A DNA stretch of 6,520 bases, taken from NCBI GenBank assembly GCA_905235825.1, contig CAJONH010000087.1, forward strand, positions 1-6,520, written 5' to 3'. Origin of the DNA: Candidatus Gastranaerophilales bacterium (GTDB lineage: Bacteria > Cyanobacteriota > Vampirovibrionia > Gastranaerophilales > Gastranaerophilaceae). The position numbers were made by a program, and so were the translations under genes. How positions within the stretch are numbered: the first letter of the stretch is position 1; each line of letters begins with the position of its first letter. Positions 1-5,908 of the stretch are shown piece by piece. The notes beneath the pieces were generated by a model. It was not told where the DNA came from and made no database searches. It saw only the letters and a list, made by a program, of their open reading frames with translations.

Positions 1-34
1 GTCCCCCAAAATGCTGTTGTTCCTCGCAATGACA
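1..34 (+). repeat. Right end of a protein-coding palindromic element
   Basis: The first 34 bases carry TTGTTCCTCGCAATGACA at 17-34. This is the exact reverse complement of TGTCATTGCGAGGAACAA at 6423-6440. The stretch CAAAATGCTGT (7-17) also recurs at 6481-6491 in the same orientation. The simplest reading is that this is the distal end of an inverted-repeat element and that the copy at 6423 is the proximal end of another one. Here it is read as PQNAVVPRND at the beginning of the visible TupA-like protein and leaves the frame open. The left boundary is outside the window. Confidence 0.8.
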
Positions 35-447
35 AATATATTGAACCCAAAATATTAATTGAACCTCTTTTAAGAAGTAATATTAATAACAATGCGGAAG
101 AAATACAGGTATATTGTTTTAACGGCAAGCCTAAAATTTTTGTTAAAATTTACAGTGATAATAAAAGTGTTAGTATTTGGGATGAAAACTTTAAATCAGT
201 TGGAAATCTTTTTGAAATATCCGAACAAATACTTTCCGTAAATATGGACAAATTAACAAAACGAACGATTGATTTATCATTGGAATTATCCGAAAATTTT
301 GCATTTGTGAGAGTTGATTTTCTTGTTTATCTCGAAAGACTCTATTTTTCTGAAATGACATTTACGCCATACAGCGGTTTTTTGAAATTTTTAAATAAAA
401 AAAAGAATTTTGAACTTGGCAGTTTGATTGATTTGAAAGGGAAATAA
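1..447 (+). CDS. TupA-like ATP-grasp protein, C-terminal part (5' partial)
   Basis: The frame is open from base 1 to TAA at 445-447 and gives 148 visible residues; the N-terminal half lies outside the window. The protein resembles the C-terminal part of the TupA-like ATP-grasp family (ATPgrasp_TupA), which is predicted to act in cell-surface polysaccharide or teichuronopeptide synthesis. The visible family features run in order: EPKILIEPLL (about residues 15-24), EEIQVYCFNGKPK, NFAFVRVDF, then SEMTFTPYSGF and a terminal LGSLIDLKGK. The carboxylates and Arg in VRVD and EMTF sit where ATP-grasp enzymes bind metal and nucleotide, an assignment made by family analogy. Residues 1-11 come from the inserted repeat, just before the first conserved block. 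The stop lies two bases before the cysteine-rich peptide, so the two are probably co-transcribed. The family assignment is fairly secure; the substrate is unknown. Confidence 0.85.
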   Translation, partial: VPQNAVVPRNDKYIEPKILIEPLLRSNINNNAEEIQVYCFNGKPKIFVKIYSDNKSVSIWDENFKSVGNLFEISEQILSVNMDKLTKRTIDLSLELSENFAFVRVDFLVYLERLYFSEMTFTPYSGFLKFLNKKKNFELGSLIDLKGK

Positions 448-449
448 AA

Positions 450-758
450 ATGAATTTTGATTTTATTGAAGGACTTACGGAAGAAAATATAGAAGAAATG
501 TATTTTGAATATAATTTTGGAGAAGATTATATTCAAATTGCTGAATGTTTATGTGCTAACGGAAACGGATGCTATTCTCAGGCAAGCACCGGTGTTTGTA
601 AAATGCAGGATGGTACTTGTACAGCTTCGTATTGTACTTATCTTTGCAACACAAAATGTAATTCATCATCTACGCAATGTGATAATTCTTCTTATGTAGG
701 TTTTAGTACAGGCTGGGGATGCCGTTTATCAAGAAACGGGAGTAATGTGTGGATTTAG
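450..758 (+). CDS. Small cysteine-rich peptide, possible RiPP precursor
   Basis: This encodes 102 residues that I do not recognise as a named family. The ATG at 450 follows the TupA-like stop by two bases and has an AAGGG ribosome-binding site at 437-441, inside the end of the upstream gene. Residues 1-30 are acidic (nine Asp/Glu, no Lys/Arg) and lack the basic and hydrophobic stretches of a Sec signal. From residue 33 onward the protein is rich in Cys, Ser, Thr, Asn and Gly, with ten Cys at 33, 35, 41, 50, 57, 62, 66, 70, 77 and 91; the first Lys is residue 51. An acidic leader followed by a Cys-rich core is the usual layout of a ribosomally made, post-translationally modified peptide. No classical double-Gly cleavage site and no maturase other than the ATP-grasp gene is visible. 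It could instead be a metal-binding or disulfide-rich protein. The frame is very likely real, given the RBS, coupling and terminator; the function is open. Confidence 0.75.
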   Translation: MNFDFIEGLTEENIEEMYFEYNFGEDYIQIAECLCANGNGCYSQASTGVCKMQDGTCTASYCTYLCNTKCNSSSTQCDNSSYVGFSTGWGCRLSRNGSNVWI

Positions 759-786
759 AATTGATTAAAAATATTATTTACGTAGA

Positions 787-805
787 TTTTTGCATTAAGC
801 AAAAA
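787..805. other. Small hairpin ahead of the terminator
   Basis: TTTTTGC (787-793) and GCAAAAA (799-805) can form a 7-bp stem with a 5-base ATTAA loop, immediately upstream of the strong terminator hairpin. It has no T-run of its own. It may stabilise the 3' end of the transcript or simply be AT-rich coincidence. The string TTTTTGCAT recurs at 832-840, so the sequences flanking the terminator partly match each other. Confidence 0.4.
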
Positions 806-808
806 CGT

Positions 809-836
809 GCAGGAATTTTTCATTCCTGCTTTTTTT
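809..836 (+). terminator. Rho-independent terminator after the cysteine-rich peptide
   Basis: A perfect 8-bp stem, GCAGGAAT (809-816) with ATTCCTGC (822-829), closes a 5-base TTTTC loop and is followed by seven T (830-836). It lies 50 bases after the peptide stop. It ends the ATP-grasp/peptide transcript and separates it from the fragments and the dgt operon downstream. Confidence 0.9.
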
Positions 837-882
837 GCATAAGATTTATTATAGAATATTTTATAAATACAAGGAATAAAAT

Positions 883-1059
883 ATGGATAAATCGGAATTT
901 AATATATCAAAACTAAAAAGCTGTATTGAATCTCTAAGAACTTGTTCTAAGGATTACGAAACCGTTCAAGATTTAAAAATTAAAGAATACATTGAAGATG
1001 CCTGTATAAAACGATATGAATTTACAGTTGAAACAGCTTGGAAATTAATGAAAAAATAA
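883..1059 (+). pseudogene. Truncated HepT/HI0074-family nucleotidyltransferase substrate-binding protein
   Basis: The 58-codon frame starts at ATG 883 with a good AAGGA site at 871-875. The protein has the helical N-terminal signature of the HepT-like family: IEDACIKRYEFTVETAWKLMKK at residues 37-58 corresponds to the conserved region with RDxxIxRFEFTxELAWK that includes the first half of the four-helix bundle. Family members are usually about 130-140 residues, so the second half is missing: the frame stops directly after WKLMKK, and the next start codon is 11 bases further on. Intact members are HEPN-type toxins paired with a minimal nucleotidyltransferase (MntA/HI0073), whose remnant follows at once. 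I infer a C-terminal deletion. With its RBS intact, a short peptide could still be made, but the toxin is unlikely to work because the Rx4-6H active site lies in the missing part. Confidence 0.7.
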
Positions 1060-1070
1060 TTGGAGAATAG

Positions 1071-1218
1071 ATGATTAAGGGTGTTAACAACATAGAACAA
1101 AAAATAATCGAAAGTATTTTAAAAAATTTGCTCGGGCAATTTTTTGGATTATTATAAAACAAATAAAGATTTTTATGAAAGAATAAAGACTGATTTGGTA
1201 CTTTATAATACAATATAA
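1071..1218 (+). pseudogene. Remnant of MntA/HI0073-family minimal nucleotidyltransferase
   Basis: ATG 1071 has a TGGAG site at 1061-1065 and opens a 28-codon frame beginning MIKGVNNIEQKIIESILK, the usual N-terminus of the HI0073 minimal nucleotidyltransferases (MIKGL-x-EEL-x-IIK-x-IL). The frame ends at TAA 1155-1157. A second piece in another frame, 1147-1218, reads DYYKTNKDFYERIKTDLVLY, which resembles the C-terminus of the same family (EFYERIKxDLV). Intact proteins are about 95-110 residues. The catalytic core, GSR(A/V)RG followed by SDxDL, is missing, so roughly half of the gene has been deleted and the ends are out of frame. It sits directly after the truncated HepT partner in the order expected of the pair. 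Both members are therefore dead or dying; confidence in the family rests on short matches. Confidence 0.6.
1204..1209 (+). promoter_or_regulatory. Possible -10 box just upstream of dgt
   Basis: TATAAT lies 11 bases before the dgt ATG, inside the end of the nucleotidyltransferase remnant. No convincing -35 box is found at 16-18 bases upstream (the region reads GAATAA) and there is no TGn extension. If it is used, transcription would begin about five bases before the ATG, giving a nearly leaderless message; this fits the lack of any Shine-Dalgarno sequence before dgt. Such hexamers are common by chance in AT-rich DNA. Confidence 0.3.
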
Positions 1219-1220
1219 AT

Positions 1221-2267
1221 ATGAAAATAAATAACAGAACAATAAGAGAATACATAGAAGACAGGGAATATGATTTTTTATGTCCGATGGCTTCAAAAAG
1301 CAGAGAAACAAAGGGCAGAAAAAGGTATGAGGAGCCTTGTGAATTAAGAACCGAATATCAGAGGGATAAAGACAGAATTTTACATTCAAAGGCATTTCGC
1401 CGTTTAAAACATAAAACGCAGGTATTCTTTTCTCCTTACGATGACCATTTCAGGACAAGAATGACTCATACTCTTGAAGTGTCGCAAATAGCAAGGACTA
1501 TTGCACGTGCATTAAGATTAAATGAGGATTTAACGGAAGCTATAGCACTCGGGCATGACCTTGGTCATACTCCGTTCGGACACAGCGGTGAAAGAGTACT
1601 AAACGAGCTTATGCCCGAAGGATACCAGCATAATATTCAAAGCGTTAGAGTCGTTGAATTTATTGAAGACTTAAATCTTACGGCAGAAACTATTGACGGA
1701 ATAAAAAATCATTCATATTCTTTTATGCCTGAAACATTAGAAGGTCAAGCCGTAAGAATTTCGGATAAAATTGCTTATATAAATCATGACATACAAGATG
1801 CTATAAGAGCAAAAATTCTTTCTCCCGAAGATATTCCAAAAAAGAGTGCCGATTATTTTTCAACAACCGACCATATACGATTAAATAAACTTATTAATGA
1901 TATAGTTGAAACAAGCTGGGAAAAAGATAAAATATTAATGTCGGATGAATGTTTTAAACAATTCGTATTTTTAAGAAACTGGATGTTTGAGCATGTTTAT
2001 GATAACTCTCCTGCTAAGGCAGAGGAAGATAAAGCACAGAATGTTATAAAAAGATTATTTGAGTATTATGTAAATGAATTGCAACTTGTATATCCCAATT
2101 CGGATATAAACGATATTAAAAGAACTGTCTGTGATTATGTTTCAGGCATGACCGACAGATATGTCTTAATCAAATTTCAGGAAAATTTCCTGCCAAAACC
2201 ATTAATACAGAAAAATAACGATGAATTTTTGTTTAAACTTGCCCTGATGAACGGATTGAAAAAATAG
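1221..2267 (+). CDS. dgt: Deoxyguanosinetriphosphate triphosphohydrolase (dGTPase-like HD protein)
   Basis: The 348-residue HD-superfamily enzyme is predicted to hydrolyse dGTP (or other dNTPs) to the nucleoside and triphosphate in the cytoplasm, helping set dNTP pools. The N-terminus has the family block CELRTEYQRDKDRILHSKAFRRLKHKTQVF (about 40-69). The HD metal ligands are visible as H83 (RMTHTLEV), H112-D113 (GHDLGHTPFGH, with catalytic His 116 and 121) and D182 (ISDKIAY). Length is normal for the short, Firmicutes-type branch. The start is set by the TIRE segment at residues 7-10, which lies at the N-terminus of relatives, but no Shine-Dalgarno is seen before ATG 1221. Its stop TAG touches the ATG of dnaG, so the two are translationally coupled. 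Identity as a dGTPase family member is clear; strict dGTP specificity is not proven by sequence. Confidence 0.95.
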   Translation: MKINNRTIREYIEDREYDFLCPMASKSRETKGRKRYEEPCELRTEYQRDKDRILHSKAFRRLKHKTQVFFSPYDDHFRTRMTHTLEVSQIARTIARALRLNEDLTEAIALGHDLGHTPFGHSGERVLNELMPEGYQHNIQSVRVVEFIEDLNLTAETIDGIKNHSYSFMPETLEGQAVRISDKIAYINHDIQDAIRAKILSPEDIPKKSADYFSTTDHIRLNKLINDIVETSWEKDKILMSDECFKQFVFLRNWMFEHVYDNSPAKAEEDKAQNVIKRLFEYYVNELQLVYPNSDINDIKRTVCDYVSGMTDRYVLIKFQENFLPKPLIQKNNDEFLFKLALMNGLKK

Positions 2268-4151
2268 ATGAGTACAAACAAAACTTATGCGGAATGTGTA
2301 GATGAAATAAGAAATAAATTGGATATACTGGATGTTGTCCAATCACGTGTTGTGTTAAAGAAAAAAGGTGCAAATTATTGGGGATGCTGTCCTTTTCATA
2401 ACGAAAAAACCCCGTCTTTCAGCGTAAATGTGCAAAAAGGTATATTTAAATGTTTTGGCTGCGGAGAAGGCGGAGATGCAATAAGTTTTCTAATGAAAAT
2501 TAATAATCAGACTTTTGCGGAGGTCATTAAAGATTTGGCTGCTCAATTCGGAATTGAATTACCGCATTCCAAAAGTGATTCAAAAGAATATACTGAAGAA
2601 AAACAGCTTGTAAAAAATTTATTAAAAAAAGCATGCGATTATTATCATAATAATTTGTATACCATGCCCGAAGCAAAAAAAGCACTTGAATATCTTTCAA
2701 AAAGAGGAATTACAAAACAAATTATCGAGGAATATTCACTGGGATACTCATTAAAAGGCTATAGCGAATTTCAAGCTCATTTTAAAGCTGATTTTACCCC
2801 CTCAGTCATGGAAAAAGCCGGTTTAACGGTAAAAACTGAAAAAGGTGATGTTGTTGACCGATTTCGTGGAAGAATAATGATTCCGATAAAAGATACAGAA
2901 GGAAATATAATAGCTTTCGGAGCAAGAGCGGTTGAAGAAGGTCAAAATCCAAAGTATTTAAACTCTCCCGATACTCTATTATATAATAAAAGCCGTATTT
3001 TATACGGAATAAATTATGCAAAAGATGAAATAATAAAAGAAGATTATGTTGTCATAATGGAAGGATATTTTGATGTTATATCGGCACAGGCAGCAGGTCT
3101 TAAAAATGCGGTAGCATCTTGCGGAACGGCATTGACCGTTGACCATGTCCGTTTAATTGCGAAATATTCAAAATCCAGAAAAATATATTTGGCTTTTGAT
3201 ACAGACGGAGCAGGTTTAAAAGCTACACAAAGAAGTACTGATGTGATAAAAGAAGCATTTGAAGGACTCGGAAATATTAAAATGTATGACCAAACATACT
3301 CAACGCTTTCAGATGATAAATATACCTGTGAAATTCGTGTTATTGCACCTTTTGACAGTAAAGACCCCGATGAATATATAAGAGAATACGGAATTGAACA
3401 GTATAAAACGTATATAAAACAAGCTCCTTTACTTATTGATTTTGAACTGGAGCAAATTTTAAAAGAATATAAACCAAATTTATCTCCTACCGAAAAACTT
3501 GCACTGGTAAAAAAAATCATGCCTTTGGTTGAGGAAATTCCTAATAATATAGTGCAAAATGAATATATAAAGTTGATTTCGGACAGAATAAACGTGGATG
3601 AAACAGCTTTAATTAGGGAGGTCAACCGAAATAAGAATTTTCAAACGGCGAAAAATAAAGACTTTATGCCAATTGTAACAAAATCTTCAAATATTGGAGA
3701 AAAAGCACAAAAAAATTTATTAAGCCTTTTTTTAGTCTGTGGAAATAATTCAGACATAAGTTATCTTTCTGAAAATATAAAAAATGTAAAATTTAGTAAT
3801 GAAAATTTAATTATTATCAAAAACGCAATTGACAAAATCGTATGTGAGGTAAATAATAATGTGGACGTTTTGATACGCTCCCTGTATACGCAATTTGCGG
3901 AGGATAATGAATTAAAAGACATTATAACAGATATTATATACATAGCCGACAGTTTTAAAGGACTTTCAAGCAAGGATTTTAGAACGGCAATACAGGAGAA
4001 TACGGAAAAAATTCAACAGTACAACATGACTTGTGAGAGAAATGAAATCATTTCTAAGTATAAAAAAATGAACGATGATGATGTTGAATCCCTGCAGTTC
4101 CAAATGCAGTTAAGAGAAAAGATTAAAAGCAAACAGAAAATCGGAGAATAA
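2268..4151 (+). CDS. dnaG: DNA primase
   Basis: The 627-residue DnaG primase makes RNA primers for replication together with the replicative helicase. Domains in order: an N-terminal CHC2 zinc finger with C41, H44, C62 and C65 (CPFH and CFGC); the primase core with DRFRGRIMIPI and FGAR (about 197-220) and the NPKYLNSPDT block (227-236); the TOPRIM part with E265 in MEGYFDV, D311 and D313 in DTDGAG, and DPDEY at 366-370; and a poorly conserved C-terminal region (about 475-627) expected to bind the helicase. Between DTDGAG and DPDEY there are about 19 more residues than in E. coli DnaG. The start ATG follows the dgt stop with no gap and has only a weak GGA upstream, so it probably depends on translation of dgt. 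rpoD begins four bases after its stop. Typical length for the family. Confidence 0.97.
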   Translation: MSTNKTYAECVDEIRNKLDILDVVQSRVVLKKKGANYWGCCPFHNEKTPSFSVNVQKGIFKCFGCGEGGDAISFLMKINNQTFAEVIKDLAAQFGIELPHSKSDSKEYTEEKQLVKNLLKKACDYYHNNLYTMPEAKKALEYLSKRGITKQIIEEYSLGYSLKGYSEFQAHFKADFTPSVMEKAGLTVKTEKGDVVDRFRGRIMIPIKDTEGNIIAFGARAVEEGQNPKYLNSPDTLLYNKSRILYGINYAKDEIIKEDYVVIMEGYFDVISAQAAGLKNAVASCGTALTVDHVRLIAKYSKSRKIYLAFDTDGAGLKATQRSTDVIKEAFEGLGNIKMYDQTYSTLSDDKYTCEIRVIAPFDSKDPDEYIREYGIEQYKTYIKQAPLLIDFELEQILKEYKPNLSPTEKLALVKKIMPLVEEIPNNIVQNEYIKLISDRINVDETALIREVNRNKNFQTAKNKDFMPIVTKSSNIGEKAQKNLLSLFLVCGNNSDISYLSENIKNVKFSNENLIIIKNAIDKIVCEVNNNVDVLIRSLYTQFAEDNELKDIITDIIYIADSFKGLSSKDFRTAIQENTEKIQQYNMTCERNEIISKYKKMNDDDVESLQFQMQLREKIKSKQKIGE

Positions 4152-4155
4152 TTTA

Positions 4156-5265
4156 ATGAGCAAGAAGAAATTATCAGATTTATCGGTAGTAGAAATGATA
4201 GATGAAGAAGAATCTATGGAAACTGAACCTTCGGAAGCATCGGGCATTTTATTAATGACCGAGCCGGAATCAATAAGCCGTGAAGGTATGGATGTTATTA
4301 TAAGTTCCGAAAGAAACAAAATAATTGATACAATGGAGAACGAAGATTTATTTTCGGCTGATATTGAAGAAGAAGACGAGGACGAAGAAGTTTCTTTATC
4401 CGATGCTATGCTTACTAAAGGAGTTTCTTTTGATGACCCGGTAAGAATGTATTTAAGAGAAATAGGCAGAATAAAACTCTTAACCGCTGAGCAGGAAATT
4501 GATTTGGCAAAGAAAATAATTCAAGGAGGAAAAGCCGGTATTATAGCAAAGAAAAAACTTGTACAGGCAAATTTACGTTTAGTTGTCAGCATAGCTAAAA
4601 AATATGTAGGCAGAGGCATGTTGTTCTTGGATTTAATTCAGGAAGGCAATCTGGGATTAATAAGAGCAGCAGAAAAATTTGACCACGAAAGAGGCTACAA
4701 ATTTTCTACTTATGCTACCTGGTGGATTAGACAGGCTATTACAAGAGCTATTGCCGATCAGGCTCGTACAATAAGAATACCTGTTCACATGGTTGAAACA
4801 ATTAATAAATTAAAGAAAGTTACAAGAAAACTTGCTCAGGAACTTTCAAGAAAACCAACCGAAGAAGAATTGGCTGTAGAAATGAATATTTCTGTTCCGA
4901 AACTTCGTGAAATAGTTAAGGTTGCTCAAGAGCCTTTATCACTTGAAACACCGATAGGAAAAGAAGAAGATTCACGCCTTGGTGATTTCATTGAAGATAA
5001 AGATGCTGATGCTCCTGTTAAGACTGTTGCACAAGAACTTTTAAGAGAAGACCTTGCCGAAGTTCTAAGCGGGTTGTCAGCAAGAGAAAGAGATGTTCTT
5101 CGTTTACGCTTTGGTATGGATGACGGCAGACAAAGAACATTAGAAGAAGTCGGACAGTTGTTTGGTGTAACAAGAGAGCGTATAAGACAAATTGAAGCAA
5201 AAGCTCTACGCAAGTTAAGACACCCCAACAGAAGCAAGCGTTTAAAAGAATATATTGAAGTTTAA
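4156..5265 (+). CDS. rpoD: Primary RNA polymerase sigma factor (sigma-70, RpoD/SigA)
   Basis: This 369-residue housekeeping sigma factor directs RNA polymerase to TTGACA/TATAAT promoters. Region 1.2 starts at DDPVRMYLREIGRIKLL (93-109). Region 2 spans about 138-210, with LVQANLRLVVSIAKKY, the core-binding DLIQEGNLGLIRA (159-171) and the -10-recognition helix YATWWIRQAI (186-195). Region 3 runs from about 215, with SLETPIGKEEDSRLGDFIE (262-280). Region 4 has the helix-turn-helix TLEEVGQLFGVTRERIRQIEAKALRKLR (328-355) that reads the -35 box. The N-terminal 90 residues are acidic (run of Asp/Glu at 71-78) and not clearly homologous to region 1.1, as in other short group 1 sigmas. ATG 4156 has a GGAG site at 4143-4146, inside the end of dnaG, so it is co-transcribed with dnaG. 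A strong terminator follows eight bases after the stop. Confidence 0.97.
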   Translation: MSKKKLSDLSVVEMIDEEESMETEPSEASGILLMTEPESISREGMDVIISSERNKIIDTMENEDLFSADIEEEDEDEEVSLSDAMLTKGVSFDDPVRMYLREIGRIKLLTAEQEIDLAKKIIQGGKAGIIAKKKLVQANLRLVVSIAKKYVGRGMLFLDLIQEGNLGLIRAAEKFDHERGYKFSTYATWWIRQAITRAIADQARTIRIPVHMVETINKLKKVTRKLAQELSRKPTEEELAVEMNISVPKLREIVKVAQEPLSLETPIGKEEDSRLGDFIEDKDADAPVKTVAQELLREDLAEVLSGLSARERDVLRLRFGMDDGRQRTLEEVGQLFGVTRERIRQIEAKALRKLRHPNRSKRLKEYIEV

Positions 5266-5273
5266 TTACGAAA

Positions 5274-5310
5274 AAAGGATGTTTCTCAAAAAGAAATATC
5301 CTTTATTTTT
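5274..5310. terminator. Bidirectional intrinsic terminator between rpoD and the minus-strand gene
   Basis: AAAGGATGTTTCT (5274-5286) pairs with AGAAATATCCTTT (5292-5304), a 13-bp stem with one G-T pair and a 5-base CAAAA loop. On the plus strand it is followed by ATTTTTATTTATTTT. On the minus strand the same stem is followed by a run of six T (5269-side A tract at 5271-5276 partly overlaps the stem). It can therefore end both the dgt-dnaG-rpoD transcript and the convergent gene whose stop is at 5318. Confidence 0.88.
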
Positions 5311-5317
5311 ATTTATT

Positions 5318-5863
5318 TTATATTATGTGATTATTTTGCAGCATACTTATAACATCGAAATAAATTTCTTTTTTTAATTCATCAAAAATTTTAGAGTAAA
5401 TAACATTTTGGTTTTTATTCGGAGTTATATATAAGCTGTAATATATGTTATTTTTAATATCAAATAAATTAAAATCATTTAAAACGGATAAAATAGCTTT
5501 TTCATTTACAAGTAACTCGTCGGCAATTAATTTTTCGGAACCTTTTATAATTTCTTTTTCGGACATCATTTCAATAATTGCACAATATATTCCGTATGCT
5601 GCTATGCCTAAGCCTGAGTTTTTAATCATATACTGAATTTTTTCATTTTTAAATGCCGGCACAGATAACTCGGTATTATTTAAAAGATTTACACCGAAGT
5701 AGTTCTCAATTTTTTTTATTTCGCTATATTTTAGTTCACTGTCGTTTTTTGCTCTTATTGAAACGGTTGACAGCTTAATACCAAGAGCATTACCTATTTC
5801 GGTTAAAGATATTTTTGATTTTGTTGAGTTTTGTAACTTCGACTGTAATTCTTTGAAATTCAT
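5318..5863 (-). CDS. HTH protein with Lin1244/Lin1753-like (DUF4373) region
   Basis: The 181-residue protein shows two parts. Residues about 18-60, ISLTEIGNALGIKLSTVSIRA followed by a second helical stretch ending IENYFGVNL, form a Cro/CI (XRE)-like helix-turn-helix. Residues about 75-145, including GIAAYGIYCAIIEMMSE, IADELLVNEKAILSVLNDFNLFDIKNN and YYS, resemble the Lin1244/Lin1753 N-terminal domain of phage and plasmid replication-organiser (DnaD-type) proteins, which share a GxxGYGIYWxLLE block, then DLRVDExxVxSVIxDFGLF. The tail (150-181) is short and unassigned. The start is supported by AGGTGA three bases upstream. It is convergent with rpoD and divergent from the downstream TupA-like gene, so it could regulate that gene, itself, or be a leftover from a mobile element. 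No phage or plasmid genes are nearby. The domain assignments are from pattern memory and are moderately sure; the function is not known. Confidence 0.75.
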   Translation of the reverse strand: MNFKELQSKLQNSTKSKISLTEIGNALGIKLSTVSIRAKNDSELKYSEIKKIENYFGVNLLNNTELSVPAFKNEKIQYMIKNSGLGIAAYGIYCAIIEMMSEKEIIKGSEKLIADELLVNEKAILSVLNDFNLFDIKNNIYYSLYITPNKNQNVIYSKIFDELKKEIYFDVISMLQNNHII

Positions 5864-5866
5864 AGT

Positions 5867-5872
5867 TCACCT
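5867..5872 (-). promoter_or_regulatory. Ribosome-binding site of the minus-strand HTH gene
   Basis: Read on the minus strand, AGGTGA stands three bases before the ATG at 5863-5861. It matches the 5' end of the anti-Shine-Dalgarno pairing (GGTGA), for which a short spacing is normal. It fixes the start of this gene, since no other in-frame start with a comparable site was seen. Confidence 0.75.
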
Positions 5873-5886
5873 GACAATAAAAGTTT

Positions 5887-5908
5887 TATTTGTATTTGAT
5901 ATATTTGA
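5887..5908. repeat. Short TATTTG direct repeats overlapping the -35 box, possible operator
   Basis: TATTTG occurs at 5887-5892, and TATTTGA at 5893-5899 and 5902-5908. The last copy overlaps the TTGACA box of the plus-strand promoter, and all lie 24-45 bases upstream of the minus-strand HTH start. A repressor binding here could control both divergent genes. The repeats are AT-rich and could arise by chance. Confidence 0.35.

Noticed and set aside
342..536. Minus-strand 64-codon frame across the end of the ATP-grasp gene
   Set aside because: It overlaps two supported plus-strand genes and consists mostly of Phe, Lys and Ile from A/T runs.
505..699. 64-codon plus-strand frame overlapping the cysteine-rich peptide
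   Set aside because: It has no ribosome-binding site and is out of frame with the coupled start at 450, which has an AAGGG site.
835..867. Possible promoter for the HepT fragment (TTGCAT with TATTTT or TATAAA)
   Set aside because: The first pairing has a poor -10 box and the second a 21-base spacer; in such AT-rich DNA this is not distinguishable from chance.
1022..1395. Minus-strand open frames of 77 and 103 codons rich in Phe, Leu and Ile
   Set aside because: They look like membrane proteins only because the other strand is A-rich; they overlap the dgt start and the toxin-antitoxin remnants, which match known families on the plus strand.
3044..3625. 193-codon open frame on the minus strand opposite dnaG
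   Set aside because: It lies wholly within the clearly coding dnaG frame, its composition (many Ser, Ile, Phe) is that of a reversed AT-rich gene, and it shows no recognisable domain or operon context.
4926..5237. Minus-strand frames of 103 and 60 codons inside rpoD
   Set aside because: They are antisense shadows of the strongly conserved sigma regions 3 and 4.
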